DNA from: Pseudomonas sp. CFBP 13711
Lineage (GTDB): Bacteria; Pseudomonadota; Gammaproteobacteria; Pseudomonadales; Pseudomonadaceae
Length of the DNA stretch: 64,000 nt
NCBI RefSeq assembly: GCF_014842265.1
Contig: NZ_JACYVI010000007.1
Location: 78,002-142,001 of the forward strand
Direction of reading: 5' to 3'
Positions 1-9,547 of the stretch are shown here, piece after piece. The notes below the pieces were generated by a model. That model saw only the letters and a list, made by a program, of their open reading frames with translations. It searched no databases and had not been told where the DNA came from. The translations under genes were made by a program, and so were the position numbers. The stretch's first letter is position 1. Each line of letters begins with the position of its first letter.

Positions 1-130
1 GCAAACACAGGACTTGTGGGAGTGAGCTTGCTCACGAAGACTGCATTTCAAGCGCCGGATATTTAGCGGATGTATCGGCGTCTTCGCGAGCAAGCTCCTC
101 CCACGGGGTCTTCGTCGGCGGGGAGATCGG
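1..130. repeat. REP doublet, copy A
   Basis: Two imperfectly inverted arms face each other: positions 15-39 (core GAGCTTGCTCACGAAG) and 82-104 (core CTTCGCGAGCAAGCTC). This is the usual arrangement of Pseudomonas REP elements, short palindromic intergenic repeats thought to be spread by RAYT transposases. The same unit recurs at 185-310, so the window opens inside a local duplication. No gene is seen in 1-343. Confidence 0.8.
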
Positions 131-184
131 TGTCGCCATGTGATCTGAGCGCAGGTCTGTGTTCTGACACCGCGCTGTCGAGCA

Positions 185-310
185 GCAAACGCAGGACTTG
201 TGGGAGTGAGCTTGCTCACGAAGACTGCATTTCAAACGCCGGATATTTAGCGGATGTATCGGCCCCTTCGCGAGCAAGCTCGCTCCCCACAGGTTTTGCG
301 TCTGCGGGGA
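185..310. repeat. REP doublet, copy B (tandem duplicate of copy A)
   Basis: The first ~80 bases repeat positions 1-80 almost exactly, 184 bases downstream, including the left arm at 199-223 and the spacer ending in a GCGGATGTATCGG run. The right arm is at 265-290. Copies A and B differ at only a few positions in the spacer, which suggests recent duplication. It lies directly downstream of the rsmE stop codon. Confidence 0.8.
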
Positions 311-343
311 AACGGGTGTCCCCATGTTCGATGTGCGCGGGCC

Positions 344-1051
344 CTAGAACAATCGGGCGAGCAGCGCGGTGACGGCGGTTTCGACGCGCAGGATCCGCGC
401 GCCCAGCTGGACTGGAGTCAGGCCCGAGGCCTGCAGCAAATCAACTTCGTAGGGAATCCAGCCACCTTCAGGGCCGATCGCCAGGGTGACAGGCTGCTCA
501 ACCGCACGCGGGCAGGCGGGGAAGTCACCCGGATGACCGACCAACCCCAACGTTCCGTCCACAATGGCGGGCAGTCGGTCCTCAACGAAGGGCTTGAAAC
601 GCTTCTCGATGATGATCTCCGGCAGCACGCTGTCCCGGGCCTGTTCCAGCCCGAGAATCAACTGTTCGCGGATGGCCGCAGGCTCCAGAAAAGGCGTCTG
701 CCAGAAGCTTTTTTCGACGCGGTAGCTGTTGACCAGGATGACCTTGGGCACCCCCATCGTCGCTACGGTCTGAAACACGCGGCGCAGCATCTTCGGGCGG
801 GGCAGTGCCAGGATCAGCGTCAGAGGGAGTTTGGCCGGCGGGGCGTGCTCGAAGCTCACTGACAGCTCGGCTTCCCGCGCTTCCAGCCGCAGCAGTTGCG
901 CATTGCCCAGCAGTCCGCTCACACGACCGACCCGCAGGCTGTCGCCCACTTCGCTGCGATGCACTTCCTGCATGTGCTTGAGGCGCCGATCACGCAGCAC
1001 AACCCGGTCCGCCGCGATAAAGTCGGCGTCCTCAAGCAACAGCAGGTTCAT
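344..1051 (-). CDS. rsmE: 16S rRNA (uracil-1498-N3)-methyltransferase RsmE
   Basis: 235 residues, the usual length for RsmE, a SPOUT-class enzyme that methylates N3 of U1498 in the decoding region of 16S rRNA using S-adenosylmethionine. The N-terminal ~70 residues form the PUA-like RNA-binding part. The C-terminal half is the knotted SPOUT domain, recognised by the AIGPEGGW motif and the closing LGxRILRxETA segment. The ATG overlaps the tatC stop by 4 bases, so it is the last gene of the tat transcript. The same tatC-rsmE order is found in P. aeruginosa. The TAG stop is followed by the REP doublets. Family assignment is firm. Confidence 0.95.
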   Translation of the reverse strand: MNLLLLEDADFIAADRVVLRDRRLKHMQEVHRSEVGDSLRVGRVSGLLGNAQLLRLEAREAELSVSFEHAPPAKLPLTLILALPRPKMLRRVFQTVATMGVPKVILVNSYRVEKSFWQTPFLEPAAIREQLILGLEQARDSVLPEIIIEKRFKPFVEDRLPAIVDGTLGLVGHPGDFPACPRAVEQPVTLAIGPEGGWIPYEVDLLQASGLTPVQLGARILRVETAVTALLARLF

Positions 1052-1842
1052 GGCTGGGTCGCTGGCGGTTGGCTCTGTTCGTCTTCGGCTTTTTCGTCGT
1101 CTTCATGATCGCCGCGCTTGGTGATCATCGAACTGCACAACACGCCGATTTCAAACAGCAGCCACATCGGCACAGCCAGCAGGGTCTGCGAAAAGATGTC
1201 CGGCGGGGTGAGGATCATGCCGACCACGAAGCAACCGATCACCACGTACGGACGAATCTTCTTCAGGTATTTGACGTCGACGATGCCGATCCACACCAGC
1301 AGCACAACCGCCACCGGGATCTCGAACGCCACACCAAACGCCAGGAACAGCGTCATGACGAAGTCCAGGTAGCTGGCGATGTCCGTCATCATCGACACGC
1401 CTTCCGGGGTAACGCTGGCGAAAAAGTGGAAAATCAGCGGGAAGACCAGAAAGTAGGCAAATGCCATCCCGGCATAGAACAGGATGATGCTGGAGATCAA
1501 CAGCGGCACTGCCACGCGTTTTTCATGCTTGTACAGCCCCGGCGCGATGAAGCCCCAGATCTGATACAGAATCACCGGCATCGCCAGGAACAGCGCCACC
1601 ATCATCGTCAGCTTGAACGGCGTAATGAACGGCGAGGCCACATCGGTCGCGATCATCGTGGCGCCGTCAGGCAGAAACTTGCGCAGCGGGGCAGAGACGA
1701 AGGTGTAGATCTTCTGGGTGAAGTAGAACAGCGCGCCGAAGATCACGAAGATCGCCAGCACACAGCGCAGCAGTCGCGAGCGCAGTTCTGTCAGGTGCGA
1801 GACCAGCGGCATTTGCTGGTCATTTTCCGGAATTTCGCTCAT
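1048..1842 (-). CDS. tatC: Sec-independent protein translocase TatC
   Basis: 264 residues. TatC is the polytopic inner-membrane receptor that, with TatB, recognises twin-arginine signal peptides of folded substrates. The N-terminus carries the family signature ([16 protein letters not shown]), followed by six hydrophobic segments; the acidic cytoplasmic tail is enriched in E, D and Q. It overlaps tatB by 4 bases (ATGA) and rsmE by 4 bases, so translation is probably coupled across the operon. Length and signatures match gammaproteobacterial TatC. Confidence 0.97.
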   Translation of the reverse strand: MSEIPENDQQMPLVSHLTELRSRLLRCVLAIFVIFGALFYFTQKIYTFVSAPLRKFLPDGATMIATDVASPFITPFKLTMMVALFLAMPVILYQIWGFIAPGLYKHEKRVAVPLLISSIILFYAGMAFAYFLVFPLIFHFFASVTPEGVSMMTDIASYLDFVMTLFLAFGVAFEIPVAVVLLVWIGIVDVKYLKKIRPYVVIGCFVVGMILTPPDIFSQTLLAVPMWLLFEIGVLCSSMITKRGDHEDDEKAEDEQSQPPATQP

Positions 1843-2411
1843 GGGGCTCGTGGTGGCAGTGACGAATCGTTGGCAGAAGGCGCACTTTGCACCGCTGTTG
1901 CGGGGGTGATGACGGGCGCGGGTGCAGGTGCAGATGCGGATTCTGGTGCAGCAGGCGCGGCAGGCCCGACGTGAGCAGGCGGCGGTGTGACCGACGCACT
2001 TTCAGCCGGAGCGGCCGGACCAATGTCCGCGCTCTGTGCCAGAGATGCGGCACCTATAACCGGCGCTGTAGAGGCCGGAGCCGGTGAAACCGGCGTATCG
2101 GCAGCAGGTTCGGCCGGCGCTGGCGCAACAGTCGCCGCCGGGGCGACCGGCGCAGCAGGCGGTTGCTGCGGCTGCATGATTTTGCGGGCTTCTTCTTCCA
2201 GCGAAAGAATGTGCTCGTTGTGCAGCTGACGCCGAATTTCGTCAGCGCCGATTTCGCGCTCAACTTCCTGTTTGATCGCATTGAAGCTGCGTTTCAGGCG
2301 GCCGATCCAGAGCCCGGCCGTCCGTGCTGCGCCCGGCAGACGCTCGGGGCCCAGCACCAGCAGGGCAACGAGGCCGACCAGCAGCAGTTCAGAAAAGCTG
2401 ATACCAAACAT
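1839..2411 (-). CDS. tatB: Sec-independent protein translocase TatB
   Basis: 190 residues. A single N-terminal membrane helix begins [20 protein letters not shown] and is followed by the GPERLP motif and an amphipathic helix, the TatB hallmark; TatB pairs with TatC in substrate recognition. From about residue 80 the protein becomes a long low-complexity Ala/Pro/Val tail, longer than the roughly 140-170 residues common in the family and presumably disordered. It begins 10 bases after tatA and overlaps tatC by 4 bases. Confidence 0.95.
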   Translation of the reverse strand: MFGISFSELLLVGLVALLVLGPERLPGAARTAGLWIGRLKRSFNAIKQEVEREIGADEIRRQLHNEHILSLEEEARKIMQPQQPPAAPVAPAATVAPAPAEPAADTPVSPAPASTAPVIGAASLAQSADIGPAAPAESASVTPPPAHVGPAAPAAPESASAPAPAPVITPATAVQSAPSANDSSLPPRAP

Positions 2412-2421
2412 GCGTCACGAC

Positions 2422-2706
2422 CTAGTCTTTGCGGAGGGGGTCTTCGACTCGTTGTGCCTGAGCGTCGATGGTGTGCGGCTGGTGCAGCGGCTGAGTCGGA
2501 GGCACAGGCTGCGCGGTCGGCTGTGGTTGAACCGGCGGCTGCACCGATGGCTCTTCCGGATGCTTGTCGTCGTCATTCATGGCTTTGCGAAAGCCCTTGA
2601 TCGACTCACCCACGTCAGTCCCCAGGTTCTTGAGTTTCTTGGTGCCGAACACCAGCACGACAACCACAAGAATGACGATCCAGTGTTTCCAGTCAAAAAT
2701 GCCCAT
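2422..2706 (-). CDS. tatA: Sec-independent protein translocase TatA
   Basis: 94 residues. TatA oligomers form the Tat translocation pore. The protein has an N-terminal transmembrane helix ([13 protein letters not shown]), the KKLKNLG hinge and an amphipathic helix containing [11 protein letters not shown]. The C-terminal half is a Pro/Gln-rich tail that is probably unstructured. It is the first tat gene after hisE (42-base gap) and precedes tatB. Confidence 0.96.
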   Translation of the reverse strand: MGIFDWKHWIVILVVVVLVFGTKKLKNLGTDVGESIKGFRKAMNDDDKHPEEPSVQPPVQPQPTAQPVPPTQPLHQPHTIDAQAQRVEDPLRKD

Positions 2707-2748
2707 GACGCGTTCCTCACAAGAAATTTCGGGCCGCAGCCCAGGTGT

Positions 2749-3081
2749 TTATTCCGCCGAGCGAGACGCTTTCTCGGCGTGTCCGGACAGGCCGAAGCGG
2801 CGGTCCAGCTCATCGAGCACGGCTTGCGGGTGTTGGCCCAACTGGGCAAGCATCACCATGCTGTGGAACCACAAGTCGGCGGTTTCGTAGACGACATCAC
2901 TGCAGTCACCGCTGATGGCAGCGTCCTTGGCAGCGATTATGGTTTCGACCGACTCCTCGCCGACCTTCTCCAGAATCTTGTTCAGTCCCTTGTGATAAAG
3001 GCTGGCGACGTAAGAAGAGTCGGCAGCCGCGCCCTTGCGTGCTTCAAGCACCTCGGCAAGGCGTGACAAGGTATCAGTCAT
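2749..3081 (-). CDS. hisE: Phosphoribosyl-ATP pyrophosphatase HisE
   Basis: 110 residues. Hydrolyses phosphoribosyl-ATP to phosphoribosyl-AMP, step 2 of histidine synthesis. The all-alpha MazG-like fold is recognised by the metal-ligand helix [15 protein letters not shown] and by [14 protein letters not shown]. The start is the ATG of MTDTLSRL; a longer in-frame extension upstream overlaps hisI and is not conserved in the family. It lies 2 bases after hisI, which encodes the next pathway step. In enterobacteria the two activities are fused; here they are separate genes, as is usual in Pseudomonas. Confidence 0.95.
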   Translation of the reverse strand: MTDTLSRLAEVLEARKGAAADSSYVASLYHKGLNKILEKVGEESVETIIAAKDAAISGDCSDVVYETADLWFHSMVMLAQLGQHPQAVLDELDRRFGLSGHAEKASRSAE

Positions 3082-3083
3082 GT

Positions 3084-3476
3084 TCAGTGTCCTGCTTGGT
3101 AAATGGCATCCGGGTCTTTGAGCACCGGGTCCACGGTCTTCCAGCCGGCGTCGTCGTAGACGCGGTAGAAGCAGCTCTCGCGGCCAGTATGGCAAGCGAT
3201 GCCGCCGATTTGCTCGACCACCAGGATAATGACGTCGGCATCACAGTCCAGGCGCAGTTCATGAAGCTTCTGCACGTGGCCCGATTCTTCGCCCTTTCGC
3301 CACAACTTGCCACGTGAACGTGACCAATAGATAGCGCGCTGTTCGCTGGCAGTCAGGCTCAAGGCTTCGCGGTTCATCCAGGCCATCATCAGCACGCGAC
3401 CGGTCTTGTGGTCCTGCGCGATGGCGGGCACCAGACCGTCCTTGTCCCACTTAATCTCGTCCAGCCAGTCTTTCAT
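3084..3476 (-). CDS. hisI: Phosphoribosyl-AMP cyclohydrolase HisI
   Basis: 130 residues from the second of two adjacent ATG codons. Opens the adenine ring of phosphoribosyl-AMP, step 3 of histidine synthesis, as a zinc enzyme. Family motifs include [30 protein letters not shown], the LDCDAD metal site and the [14 protein letters not shown] zinc site with conserved Cys and His. A GGAG lies 6 bases before the chosen ATG at 3476 but only 3 bases before the alternative at 3479. It sits 56 bases after ubiB and 2 bases before hisE. Confidence 0.95.
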   Translation of the reverse strand: MKDWLDEIKWDKDGLVPAIAQDHKTGRVLMMAWMNREALSLTASEQRAIYWSRSRGKLWRKGEESGHVQKLHELRLDCDADVIILVVEQIGGIACHTGRESCFYRVYDDAGWKTVDPVLKDPDAIYQAGH

Positions 3477-3532
3477 CATCGGCTCCGGCCGTTCCAGGGG
3501 AGGGTTAGTGTGCCAGCGGCTCGCGCCGATGG

Positions 3533-5152
3533 CTATCGGCGAACGACCAGATAGACGCCTGCCGCCAGCATCAGCAAGGCAGGCCAGGCGCTCAGGGTGT
3601 TCAGTGCTTCGCCGGTCTGGGTATGGGTGATCGCCAACAGTACGCCGCCGGCCAGCAGGCCAGCGCCGAGCAAGCGAAGGGCCCAATGATCGCCGTCGCG
3701 CCGATAGGGCGGGGGCGGATCGTGGCGATGGGGCTGGGACAGACGCTCGAGTAAATCCCGGGTCATGTTCGCCAGATGCGGAATTTGTTCGACCTGGGAC
3801 TGCAGATTGCCGAGCAGGGTCTTCGGGCTGACGCGTTCGCGCATCCAGCGTTCGAGGAACGGCTGCGCAGTCGCCCAGAGATCCAGCTCCGGATACAGCT
3901 GACGGCCCAGGCCTTCGATGTTGAGCAGCGTCTTTTGCAGCAGCACCAGTTGCGGCTGCACTTCCATGTTGAAGCGGCGAGCGGTCTGGAACAGGCGCAT
4001 CAGCACCTGGCCAAAAGAAATGTCCTTCAGCGGCTTCTCGAAAATCGGCTCGCACACCGTCCGGATGGCCGCTTCGAATTCATTCAGCTTGGTCTCGGCC
4101 GGCACCCAGCCCGAGTCAATATGCAGCTGTGCCACACGGCGATAATCACGCTTGAAGAACGCAAACAGGTTGCGCGCCAGATAGTCCTGATCCTCAGGGG
4201 TCAGGCTGCCGACAATGCCGCAGTCGATGGCAATGTACTGCGGATCCCATGGCGTGACCGTGCTGACGAAAATGTTGCCGGGGTGCATGTCGGCGTGGAA
4301 AAAGCTGTCACGGAAGACTTGGGTGAAGAACAACTCGACGCCGCGCTCGGCCAGCTTCTTCATGTCGGTGCGCTGATCGGCGAGGGTTGCCAGATCGGTC
4401 ACTTGCACGCCGTAGATGCGCTCCATGACCAACACCTTCGGCCGGCACCAGTCCCAATAGACCTGCGGCACGTAAAGCATGGTCGAGCCTTCGAAGTTAC
4501 GGCGCAGCTGGCTGGAGTTGGCCGCCTCGCGCAACAGGTCGAGTTCGTCGTAGATGGTTTTTTCGTAATCGGCGACCACGTCCACCGGGTGCAGCAAACG
4601 CGCATCAGCCGAAACTCGCTCGGCAATCTTCGCCAGGATGAACAGCCACGCCAGGTCAGAGCCGATGATCGGCTTCAGGCCCGGCCGCACGACCTTCACC
4701 ACCACTTCTTCGCCTGTTTTCAGGCGCGCGGCGTGGACTTGAGCGACAGACGCCGAAGCCAGCGGGGCCACGTCGAAACGACTGAAGACCTCGCTGATGG
4801 TCGCGCCCAGCTGTGATTCGATCAGCGCAACGGCTTTGGCAGAGTCGAACGGCGGCACGCGGTCCTGCAGCATCATCAGCTCGTCGGCGACGTCTTCAGG
4901 CAGCAGGTCACGGCGGGTGGACAGCAGCTGCCCGAACTTGATGAAAATCGGCCCCAGGTCCTGCAACGCCAGCCGCAGACGCGCGCCACGGCTCAGTTCG
5001 TTCTTGCGCCGCGGCAGCCAGCGCCATGGCAGTACAAAACGCACGGCCAGCAGCCACCACGGCAGGGGCAGGGCGAACAACAGATCATCAAGGCGGTAAC
5101 GGATTACGACACGCTGGATGCGAAACAGGCGGCGGACGGCAAGCAGGCTCAT
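3533..5152 (-). CDS. ubiB: Ubiquinone biosynthesis regulatory protein kinase-like UbiB
   Basis: 539 residues. An atypical ABC1/ADCK kinase-like ATPase needed for aerobic ubiquinone synthesis. The inhibitory KxGQ motif is visible in [12 protein letters not shown], as are the invariant [11 protein letters not shown] catalytic region and the downstream AIDCGIVG (DFG-equivalent). Two hydrophobic helices at the extreme C-terminus ([17 protein letters not shown] and [14 protein letters not shown]) anchor it in the inner membrane. It overlaps ubiJ by 4 bases in the ubiE-ubiJ-ubiB order typical of gammaproteobacteria. Confidence 0.96.
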   Translation of the reverse strand: MSLLAVRRLFRIQRVVIRYRLDDLLFALPLPWWLLAVRFVLPWRWLPRRKNELSRGARLRLALQDLGPIFIKFGQLLSTRRDLLPEDVADELMMLQDRVPPFDSAKAVALIESQLGATISEVFSRFDVAPLASASVAQVHAARLKTGEEVVVKVVRPGLKPIIGSDLAWLFILAKIAERVSADARLLHPVDVVADYEKTIYDELDLLREAANSSQLRRNFEGSTMLYVPQVYWDWCRPKVLVMERIYGVQVTDLATLADQRTDMKKLAERGVELFFTQVFRDSFFHADMHPGNIFVSTVTPWDPQYIAIDCGIVGSLTPEDQDYLARNLFAFFKRDYRRVAQLHIDSGWVPAETKLNEFEAAIRTVCEPIFEKPLKDISFGQVLMRLFQTARRFNMEVQPQLVLLQKTLLNIEGLGRQLYPELDLWATAQPFLERWMRERVSPKTLLGNLQSQVEQIPHLANMTRDLLERLSQPHRHDPPPPYRRDGDHWALRLLGAGLLAGGVLLAITHTQTGEALNTLSAWPALLMLAAGVYLVVRR

Positions 5153-5772
5153 GCGTTATCGCTGGATTTGAGGGAGTGGGCCAGACGCTCGAAGCGGGCT
5201 TCGAGGCGTTCCAGGTCTTGTTTGGTCTGATCCAGTTCGGCGAAGCGGGCTTCGGCCTCGCGTTTGCCGACCAGCGTGCGGGATTCTTCGGCCAGGTATT
5301 CGGCCAGGTTGTGGCTGAGGCTGGCTGCGCTGTCGCGGGTCCAGCGCGCGCTGTTGCGCAGGTGCCCGCCGATCAGGGGCGCCGCGACGGGACCGAGCCA
5401 GCGTTGCAGCTCGTATTCCCAGTCGAGGTCCAGGTCCTGCAGCACGCCCACCAGCTCAAGCAGCACGGCGCTTTCGCCATCCAGCTCGACTTCCGGGCTG
5501 TGCAGCACGGCATTTTTGTCATTGCTCATCGCCAGGCGCATCAGGCTCGCAGCGGGGGCGCGCAGGGTTACGTCGGCACCGCCTTCCCAGTTCGCCGCCA
5601 GCATCAGGCCGTCGTCGCTGGGCAGTACGTGAAGATGAAACGCCGGGCTGGTGCACTCGATCGCGATGACCTTGCCGCTCAGTCGGTCAAGGCGTGGCAA
5701 GGCGGTGCTGTCCATGCGCAGCACACGATTGATGCCGTGCTCGGCACTGGCGAGCAAGCCGTTGATCAGCAT
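5149..5772 (-). CDS. ubiJ: Ubiquinone biosynthesis accessory factor UbiJ
   Basis: 207 residues. UbiJ is a lipid-binding SCP2-domain protein of the Ubi complex that presents polyprenyl intermediates to soluble enzymes. The SCP2-like domain covers roughly residues 10-110; the C-terminus ([18 protein letters not shown] onward) is a predicted coiled coil. Its start codon shares one base with the ubiE stop and its stop overlaps the ubiB start, so the three genes form a coupled operon. Recognition rests mainly on position plus the SCP2-like N-terminus. Confidence 0.9.
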   Translation of the reverse strand: MLINGLLASAEHGINRVLRMDSTALPRLDRLSGKVIAIECTSPAFHLHVLPSDDGLMLAANWEGGADVTLRAPAASLMRLAMSNDKNAVLHSPEVELDGESAVLLELVGVLQDLDLDWEYELQRWLGPVAAPLIGGHLRNSARWTRDSAASLSHNLAEYLAEESRTLVGKREAEARFAELDQTKQDLERLEARFERLAHSLKSSDNA

Positions 5773-6542
5773 CAGGGCTTGATGCCCCGGTGCAGCGCGA
5801 CGATGCCGGACGTCATGTTGTGGTAGGTCACGCGGTCGAAACCGGCCTGGACCATCATCGACTTCAGGGTTTCCTGATCAGGGTGCATGCGGATCGACTC
5901 CGCCAGATAGCGGTAGCTTTCCGAATCGTTGGTGATCAGCTTGCCGGCCAGCGGCATGAAGGCGAACGAGTAGGCGTCGTAGATCTTGGACATGACTTTG
6001 CTGGTGGGCTTGGAGAATTCCAGCACCAGCAAACGACCGCCCGGCTTGAGCACGCGCAGCATGGAGCGGATGGCGTCTTCCTTGTGGGTCACGTTGCGCA
6101 GGCCGAAGGCGATGGTCACGCAGTCGAAGTAGTTGTCAGGGAACGGCAGCTTTTCAGCGTCGGCCTGGACGAACTTGATGTTGCCGGCCACGCCGCGATC
6201 CAGCAGGCGGTCACGACCGACCTTGAGCATCGAAGCGTTAATGTCGGCCAGTACGACTTCGCCGGTCGGGCCCACGAGATGGGAAAACTTCTTCGCCAGG
6301 TCGCCAGTGCCGCCCGCGATGTCGAGCACGCGGTTGCCGCTGCGAACGCCGGACAGTTCGATGGTGAAGCGCTTCCAGAGGCGATGCATGCCGCCAGACA
6401 GGACGTCGTTCATCAGGTCATATTTGGCCGCGACGGAGTGAAATACCTCGGCGACTTTCTCGGCCTTCTGGCTTTCCGGTACGTTTTTGTAACCGAAGTG
6501 GGTGATGGGTTCGGCATCGCTGCCTTTGCGCGGATCATTCAT
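5772..6542 (-). CDS. ubiE: Ubiquinone/menaquinone C-methyltransferase UbiE
   Basis: 256 residues. Class I SAM methyltransferase that C-methylates the benzoquinol ring in ubiquinone (and demethylmenaquinone) synthesis. The SAM-binding motif is [14 protein letters not shown]; the UbiE signature [17 protein letters not shown] and the [21 protein letters not shown] region are intact. The ATG of MNDPRKGSD is chosen because it gives the conserved N-terminus; an in-frame upstream extension of 25 residues is not family-like. It diverges from the gene at 6684. Confidence 0.96.
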   Translation of the reverse strand: MNDPRKGSDAEPITHFGYKNVPESQKAEKVAEVFHSVAAKYDLMNDVLSGGMHRLWKRFTIELSGVRSGNRVLDIAGGTGDLAKKFSHLVGPTGEVVLADINASMLKVGRDRLLDRGVAGNIKFVQADAEKLPFPDNYFDCVTIAFGLRNVTHKEDAIRSMLRVLKPGGRLLVLEFSKPTSKVMSKIYDAYSFAFMPLAGKLITNDSESYRYLAESIRMHPDQETLKSMMVQAGFDRVTYHNMTSGIVALHRGIKP

Positions 6543-6683
6543 ATCGCTGTCGCCGGAATAAAGTGGCGCCATTCTAATCGTCGGGGCTGGCTTTGTCTTG
6601 ACAAGGCTCACGGCCAACAGTTTCTTCGGTCCGGGCCGCTGGTATAGTGCGCCGACGATTTAAGCCGAAGCAGGAGCCCGTCA

Positions 6684-6962
6684 GTGGCCAGAATTACCGT
6701 GGAACGCCAGCACACGCTGGGAAAGGAAAAGGCCCGCGAGAAGGCTGAAATCATGCTGCAGAAGCTGTCCGACAAGTACGGCATCGAGCACGAGTGGACA
6801 GGCGATACCGTCGCCCTGGAAGGCAAGGGCGCCAAGGGCACGGTCGCTGTCGAAGATGAGTGGGTGCGGGTGAGTATCGACCTCAACTTCTTCCTCTCGG
6901 CCATGAGCGGTTCGATTCAGACCGAAGTTGAACGGCAACTGGACAAGGTATTGACGGCCTAA
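6684..6962 (+). CDS. Polyhydroxyalkanoic acid system family protein (TIGR02610-like)
   Basis: 92 residues from a GTG start with CAGGAG 7 bases upstream. It resembles the small family (PHA_gran_rgn) usually found beside polyhydroxyalkanoate synthesis and granule genes in Pseudomonas; its biochemical role is not established. No signal peptide or membrane segment is seen. In P. aeruginosa the equivalent gene lies between the phaC1-Z-C2-D-F-I block and ubiE. Here it is divergent from ubiE as expected, but the next gene is DUF971 and no pha synthase or phasin gene is present in the window. Confidence 0.8.
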   Translation: MARITVERQHTLGKEKAREKAEIMLQKLSDKYGIEHEWTGDTVALEGKGAKGTVAVEDEWVRVSIDLNFFLSAMSGSIQTEVERQLDKVLTA

Positions 6963-6977
6963 GCCCAGAGAGCCGAG

Positions 6978-7355
6978 CTATAGCATCAGCCTAATGACTT
7001 GCTCGGAAGGGTCGCGGGATTTGCCGGCGGCCTTGAGCTCGGCCAAATACTCGTCCCACAGTTGCGTCTGGCGTTGCGCCAGTTGCTCCAGGTATTCCCA
7101 GGTAAACAGCCCGCTGTCATGACCGTCGTCGAAGGTCAGCTTCAGCGCGTACTGGCCGGCGGGCTCCACTTTGGTGAGTCCGACGCCCAGCTTGCCGAAT
7201 TGCAGAATCGGATTGCCATGGCCCTGTACCTCCGCCGACGGCGAGTGCACCCGCAGGAACTCCGCCGGCAAGCGGTATTCCTCATCCGACCCGTATTTCA
7301 GGCTGAGGACTTTCGAGGCTTTGTGCAGCTGGATAGCGGTGGGGATGCGGGTCAT
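6978..7355 (-). CDS. DUF971 domain protein (gamma-butyrobetaine hydroxylase-like N-terminal domain)
   Basis: 125 residues, a stand-alone DUF971 domain. The core runs from IQLHKASKVLSLKYGSDEEYRLPAEFLRV through YALKLTFDDGHDSGLFTWEYLEQL. The same fold forms the N-terminal domain of gamma-butyrobetaine hydroxylases and appears in some iron-sulfur-associated proteins, but the stand-alone bacterial form has no settled function. It sits just downstream of hslVU in Pseudomonas and probably shares their transcript, although here a repeat-filled 127-base gap separates it from hslU. It ends 15 bases from the convergent gene at 6684. Confidence 0.85.
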   Translation of the reverse strand: MTRIPTAIQLHKASKVLSLKYGSDEEYRLPAEFLRVHSPSAEVQGHGNPILQFGKLGVGLTKVEPAGQYALKLTFDDGHDSGLFTWEYLEQLAQRQTQLWDEYLAELKAAGKSRDPSEQVIRLML

Positions 7356-7368
7356 AGAGGTAATCTCA

Positions 7369-7482
7369 GCTACAAGCTACAAGCTACAAGCTACAAGCTA
7401 CAAGCTACAAGCTTCAAGCGAAGCAGATTCGTGCAGCCAGTGAAATCTGCTTGCCGCTTGAAGCTAACCGCTTGCAGCTGCT
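7369..7482. repeat. GCTACAA heptamer array with flanking inverted segment
   Basis: Six perfect tandem GCTACAA heptamers occupy 7369-7410, followed by one variant (GCTTCAA, 7411-7417). The remainder to 7482 contains related segments on the opposite strand (CTTGCCGCTTGAAGC, CCGCTTGCAGCTGC). The same element with three heptamers recurs after gltD, and a degenerate form lies between gltB and gltD. It fills the gap between hslU and the DUF971 gene. The tandem core could vary in copy number between strains. Confidence 0.85.
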
Positions 7483-8820
7483 TTAAAGGATATAGCGCGA
7501 CAGATCTTCGTCTTCCGCCAGCTCACCCAGGTGACTGTTCACGTATTCAGCGTCGATCTGGATCGTCCCACCATCCTGCGCGCCTGCCAGGTCGCCGGCA
7601 CTGAAAGAAACCTCTTCCAGCAACCGCTCAAGCAGCGTGTGCAAGCGACGCGCACCGATGTTCTCGGTTTTCTCGTTGACCTGCCAGGCAATCTCGGCCA
7701 GGCGCTTGATGCCATCCGGCAGGAACGCAATGTTCAGGCCTTCGGTCTTCAGCAGCTCGCGGTATTGCTCGGTCAGCGACGCATGGGGTTCGGTCAGGAT
7801 GCGTTCGAAATCCTGCGGGCTCAGCGCTTTCAGCTCGACACGAATCGGCAGACGACCCTGCAGCTCAGGCACCAGATCGCTTGGCTTGCTCAGGTGAAAT
7901 GCACCGGAAGCGATGAACAGGATGTGATCGGTCTTGACCATGCCCAGCTTGGTGTTGACGGTGCAGCCTTCGATCAGGGGCAGCAAGTCGCGCTGCACGC
8001 CTTCGCGGGATACATCGGCGCCGCCAACGTTGCCGCGCTTGGCCACTTTGTCGATCTCGTCGATGAACACGATGCCATGCTGCTCGACGGCTTCCAGCGC
8101 CTTGGCTTTCAGTTCTTCGTCGTTGACCAGACGGCCCGCTTCTTCATCGCGAACCATCTTCAGCGCGTCTTTGACTTTCAGCTTGCGGCTCTTCTTCTTG
8201 CCCTTGCCCATGTTGGCAAACAGGCTTTGCAACTGGTTGGTCATCTCTTCCATGCCCGGCGGCGCGGAAATGTCGACGCCGCCCATCTCGGCAACCTCGA
8301 TCTCGATTTCCTTGTCGTCCAGCTGGCCTTCGCGCAGACGCTTGCGGAACAGCTGGCGGGTGTTGGAATCGCTGCCCGACGACGCATCTTCGTTGAAGCC
8401 CGCGCGTGCCGGTGGCAGCAGGGCGTCGAGAATGCGGTCTTCGGCGGCGTCTTCGGCGCGGTGGCGAACCTTGGTGATTTCCTGTTCACGCAGCAGCTTC
8501 ATCGCGGCGTCGGCGAGATCACGGATGATCGACTCGACGTCGCGGCCTACGTAGCCGACTTCGGTGAATTTGGTCGCTTCGACCTTGATGAACGGCGCGT
8601 TGGCGAGTTTCGCCAGACGACGGGCGATTTCGGTTTTACCGACGCCGGTCGGGCCGATCATCAGGATGTTCTTCGGGGTGACTTCGACGCGCAGCTCTTC
8701 GGGTAACTGCATCCGGCGCCAGCGATTACGCAGCGCGATGGCGACGGCGCGTTTGGCATCGTCCTGGCCGATGATATGGCGATTGAGTTCGTGGACGATT
8801 TCACGGGGAGTCATGGACAT
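7483..8820 (-). CDS. hslU: ATP-dependent protease ATPase subunit HslU
   Basis: 445 residues. AAA+ unfoldase that feeds substrates to the HslV peptidase. The Walker A is [15 protein letters not shown] and the Walker B is VFIDEIDK. The charged inserted I-domain lies between, including the [18 protein letters not shown] stretch, and the C-terminus EDLSRYIL is the conserved tail that docks into HslV. The ATG of MSMTPREIV is taken as start because it gives the conserved N-terminus; a TTG three codons upstream is an alternative. It follows hslV and is presumably transcribed from the same heat-shock promoter. Confidence 0.97.
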   Translation of the reverse strand: MSMTPREIVHELNRHIIGQDDAKRAVAIALRNRWRRMQLPEELRVEVTPKNILMIGPTGVGKTEIARRLAKLANAPFIKVEATKFTEVGYVGRDVESIIRDLADAAMKLLREQEITKVRHRAEDAAEDRILDALLPPARAGFNEDASSGSDSNTRQLFRKRLREGQLDDKEIEIEVAEMGGVDISAPPGMEEMTNQLQSLFANMGKGKKKSRKLKVKDALKMVRDEEAGRLVNDEELKAKALEAVEQHGIVFIDEIDKVAKRGNVGGADVSREGVQRDLLPLIEGCTVNTKLGMVKTDHILFIASGAFHLSKPSDLVPELQGRLPIRVELKALSPQDFERILTEPHASLTEQYRELLKTEGLNIAFLPDGIKRLAEIAWQVNEKTENIGARRLHTLLERLLEEVSFSAGDLAGAQDGGTIQIDAEYVNSHLGELAEDEDLSRYIL

Positions 8821-8889
8821 GGTTTTCAACGGTCCTCGGCAGATGGCAAGTCGGGCAGGCCGCGATGAATGGCGGCCAGCACCTCAGGC

Positions 8890-9420
8890 TTACTCGGCGA
8901 GGTCCTGCTCCTCAATGGTGATGTTGTGGTTGGTGAAGACGCAGATGTCGCCGGCAATGTGCAGGGCGGTTTCGGCGATTTCACGGGCAGAGAGTTCGGT
9001 CTTCAGCAGCAATGCGCGGGCAGCGGCCTGGGCGAAGGCGCCGCCGGAACCCATGGCGATCAGGCCGTCTTCGGGCTCAACGACGTCACCGTTACCGGTA
9101 ATGATCAGCGAAGCGTCCTTGTTGGCAACGGCCAGCATGGCTTCAAGGCGGCTCAGGGAGCGGTCGGTACGCCATTCTTTCGCCAGCTCTACGGCGGCGC
9201 GAATGAGGTGACCCTGGTGTTTTTCCAGTTGGGCTTCGAAACGCTCGAACAGGGTGAAGGCGTCAGCGGTGGCGCCTGCGAAACCGGCGATGACCTGGCC
9301 GTGGTAAAGGCGCCGGACTTTCTTGGCGTTGCCTTTCATGACGGTATTGCCCAGGGAAACCTGGCCGTCACCGGCCATGACGACTTTGCCTTGGCGGCGC
9401 ACTGAAACGATGGTGGTCAA
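8890..9420 (-). CDS. hslV: ATP-dependent protease peptidase subunit HslV
   Basis: 176 residues. Proteasome-like threonine peptidase that assembles as a double hexamer capped by HslU. After removal of fMet the N-terminus would be TTIVSVRR, exposing the catalytic Thr1; this requires the TTG start at 9420. The in-frame ATG at 9435 would add METLP and bury the nucleophile, so it is rejected. A GGAG lies 10 bases upstream. The body matches the family throughout ([36 protein letters not shown]). A sigma-32-type promoter lies at 9468-9494. Confidence 0.96.
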   Translation of the reverse strand: MTTIVSVRRQGKVVMAGDGQVSLGNTVMKGNAKKVRRLYHGQVIAGFAGATADAFTLFERFEAQLEKHQGHLIRAAVELAKEWRTDRSLSRLEAMLAVANKDASLIITGNGDVVEPEDGLIAMGSGGAFAQAAARALLLKTELSAREIAETALHIAGDICVFTNHNITIEEQDLAE

Positions 9421-9467
9421 GGGGAGAGTCTCCACGCTGCGGGGCGAAAATGCCCTGATGGAAACTC

Positions 9468-9494
9468 ATATGGGGGTGGGGGCGGGTATTTCAA
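9468..9494 (-). promoter_or_regulatory. Heat-shock (sigma-32/RpoH) promoter of hslVU
   Basis: On the minus strand TTGAAA (9494-9489) is followed after exactly 13 bases by CCCCATAT (9475-9468). This matches the RpoH consensus, CTTGAA-type -35 with a CCCCATnT -10. Initiation would fall about 40 bases before the hslV TTG start. hslVU is a classical RpoH target, so sequence and biology agree. Confidence 0.88.
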
Positions 9495-9547
9495 CCGTTG
9501 AGTGGGTGGAGGGATGAATGGTGGTGCGTCAGGTTGCTTCAAGTTTG

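Noticed and set aside
7369..7417. CRISPR-like array
   Set aside because: The units are adjacent 7-base tandem repeats with no spacers.
8890..9435. hslV starting at the upstream ATG (9435)
   Set aside because: It would put five residues before the catalytic threonine; the TTG at 9420 gives the mature Thr1 directly after fMet removal.
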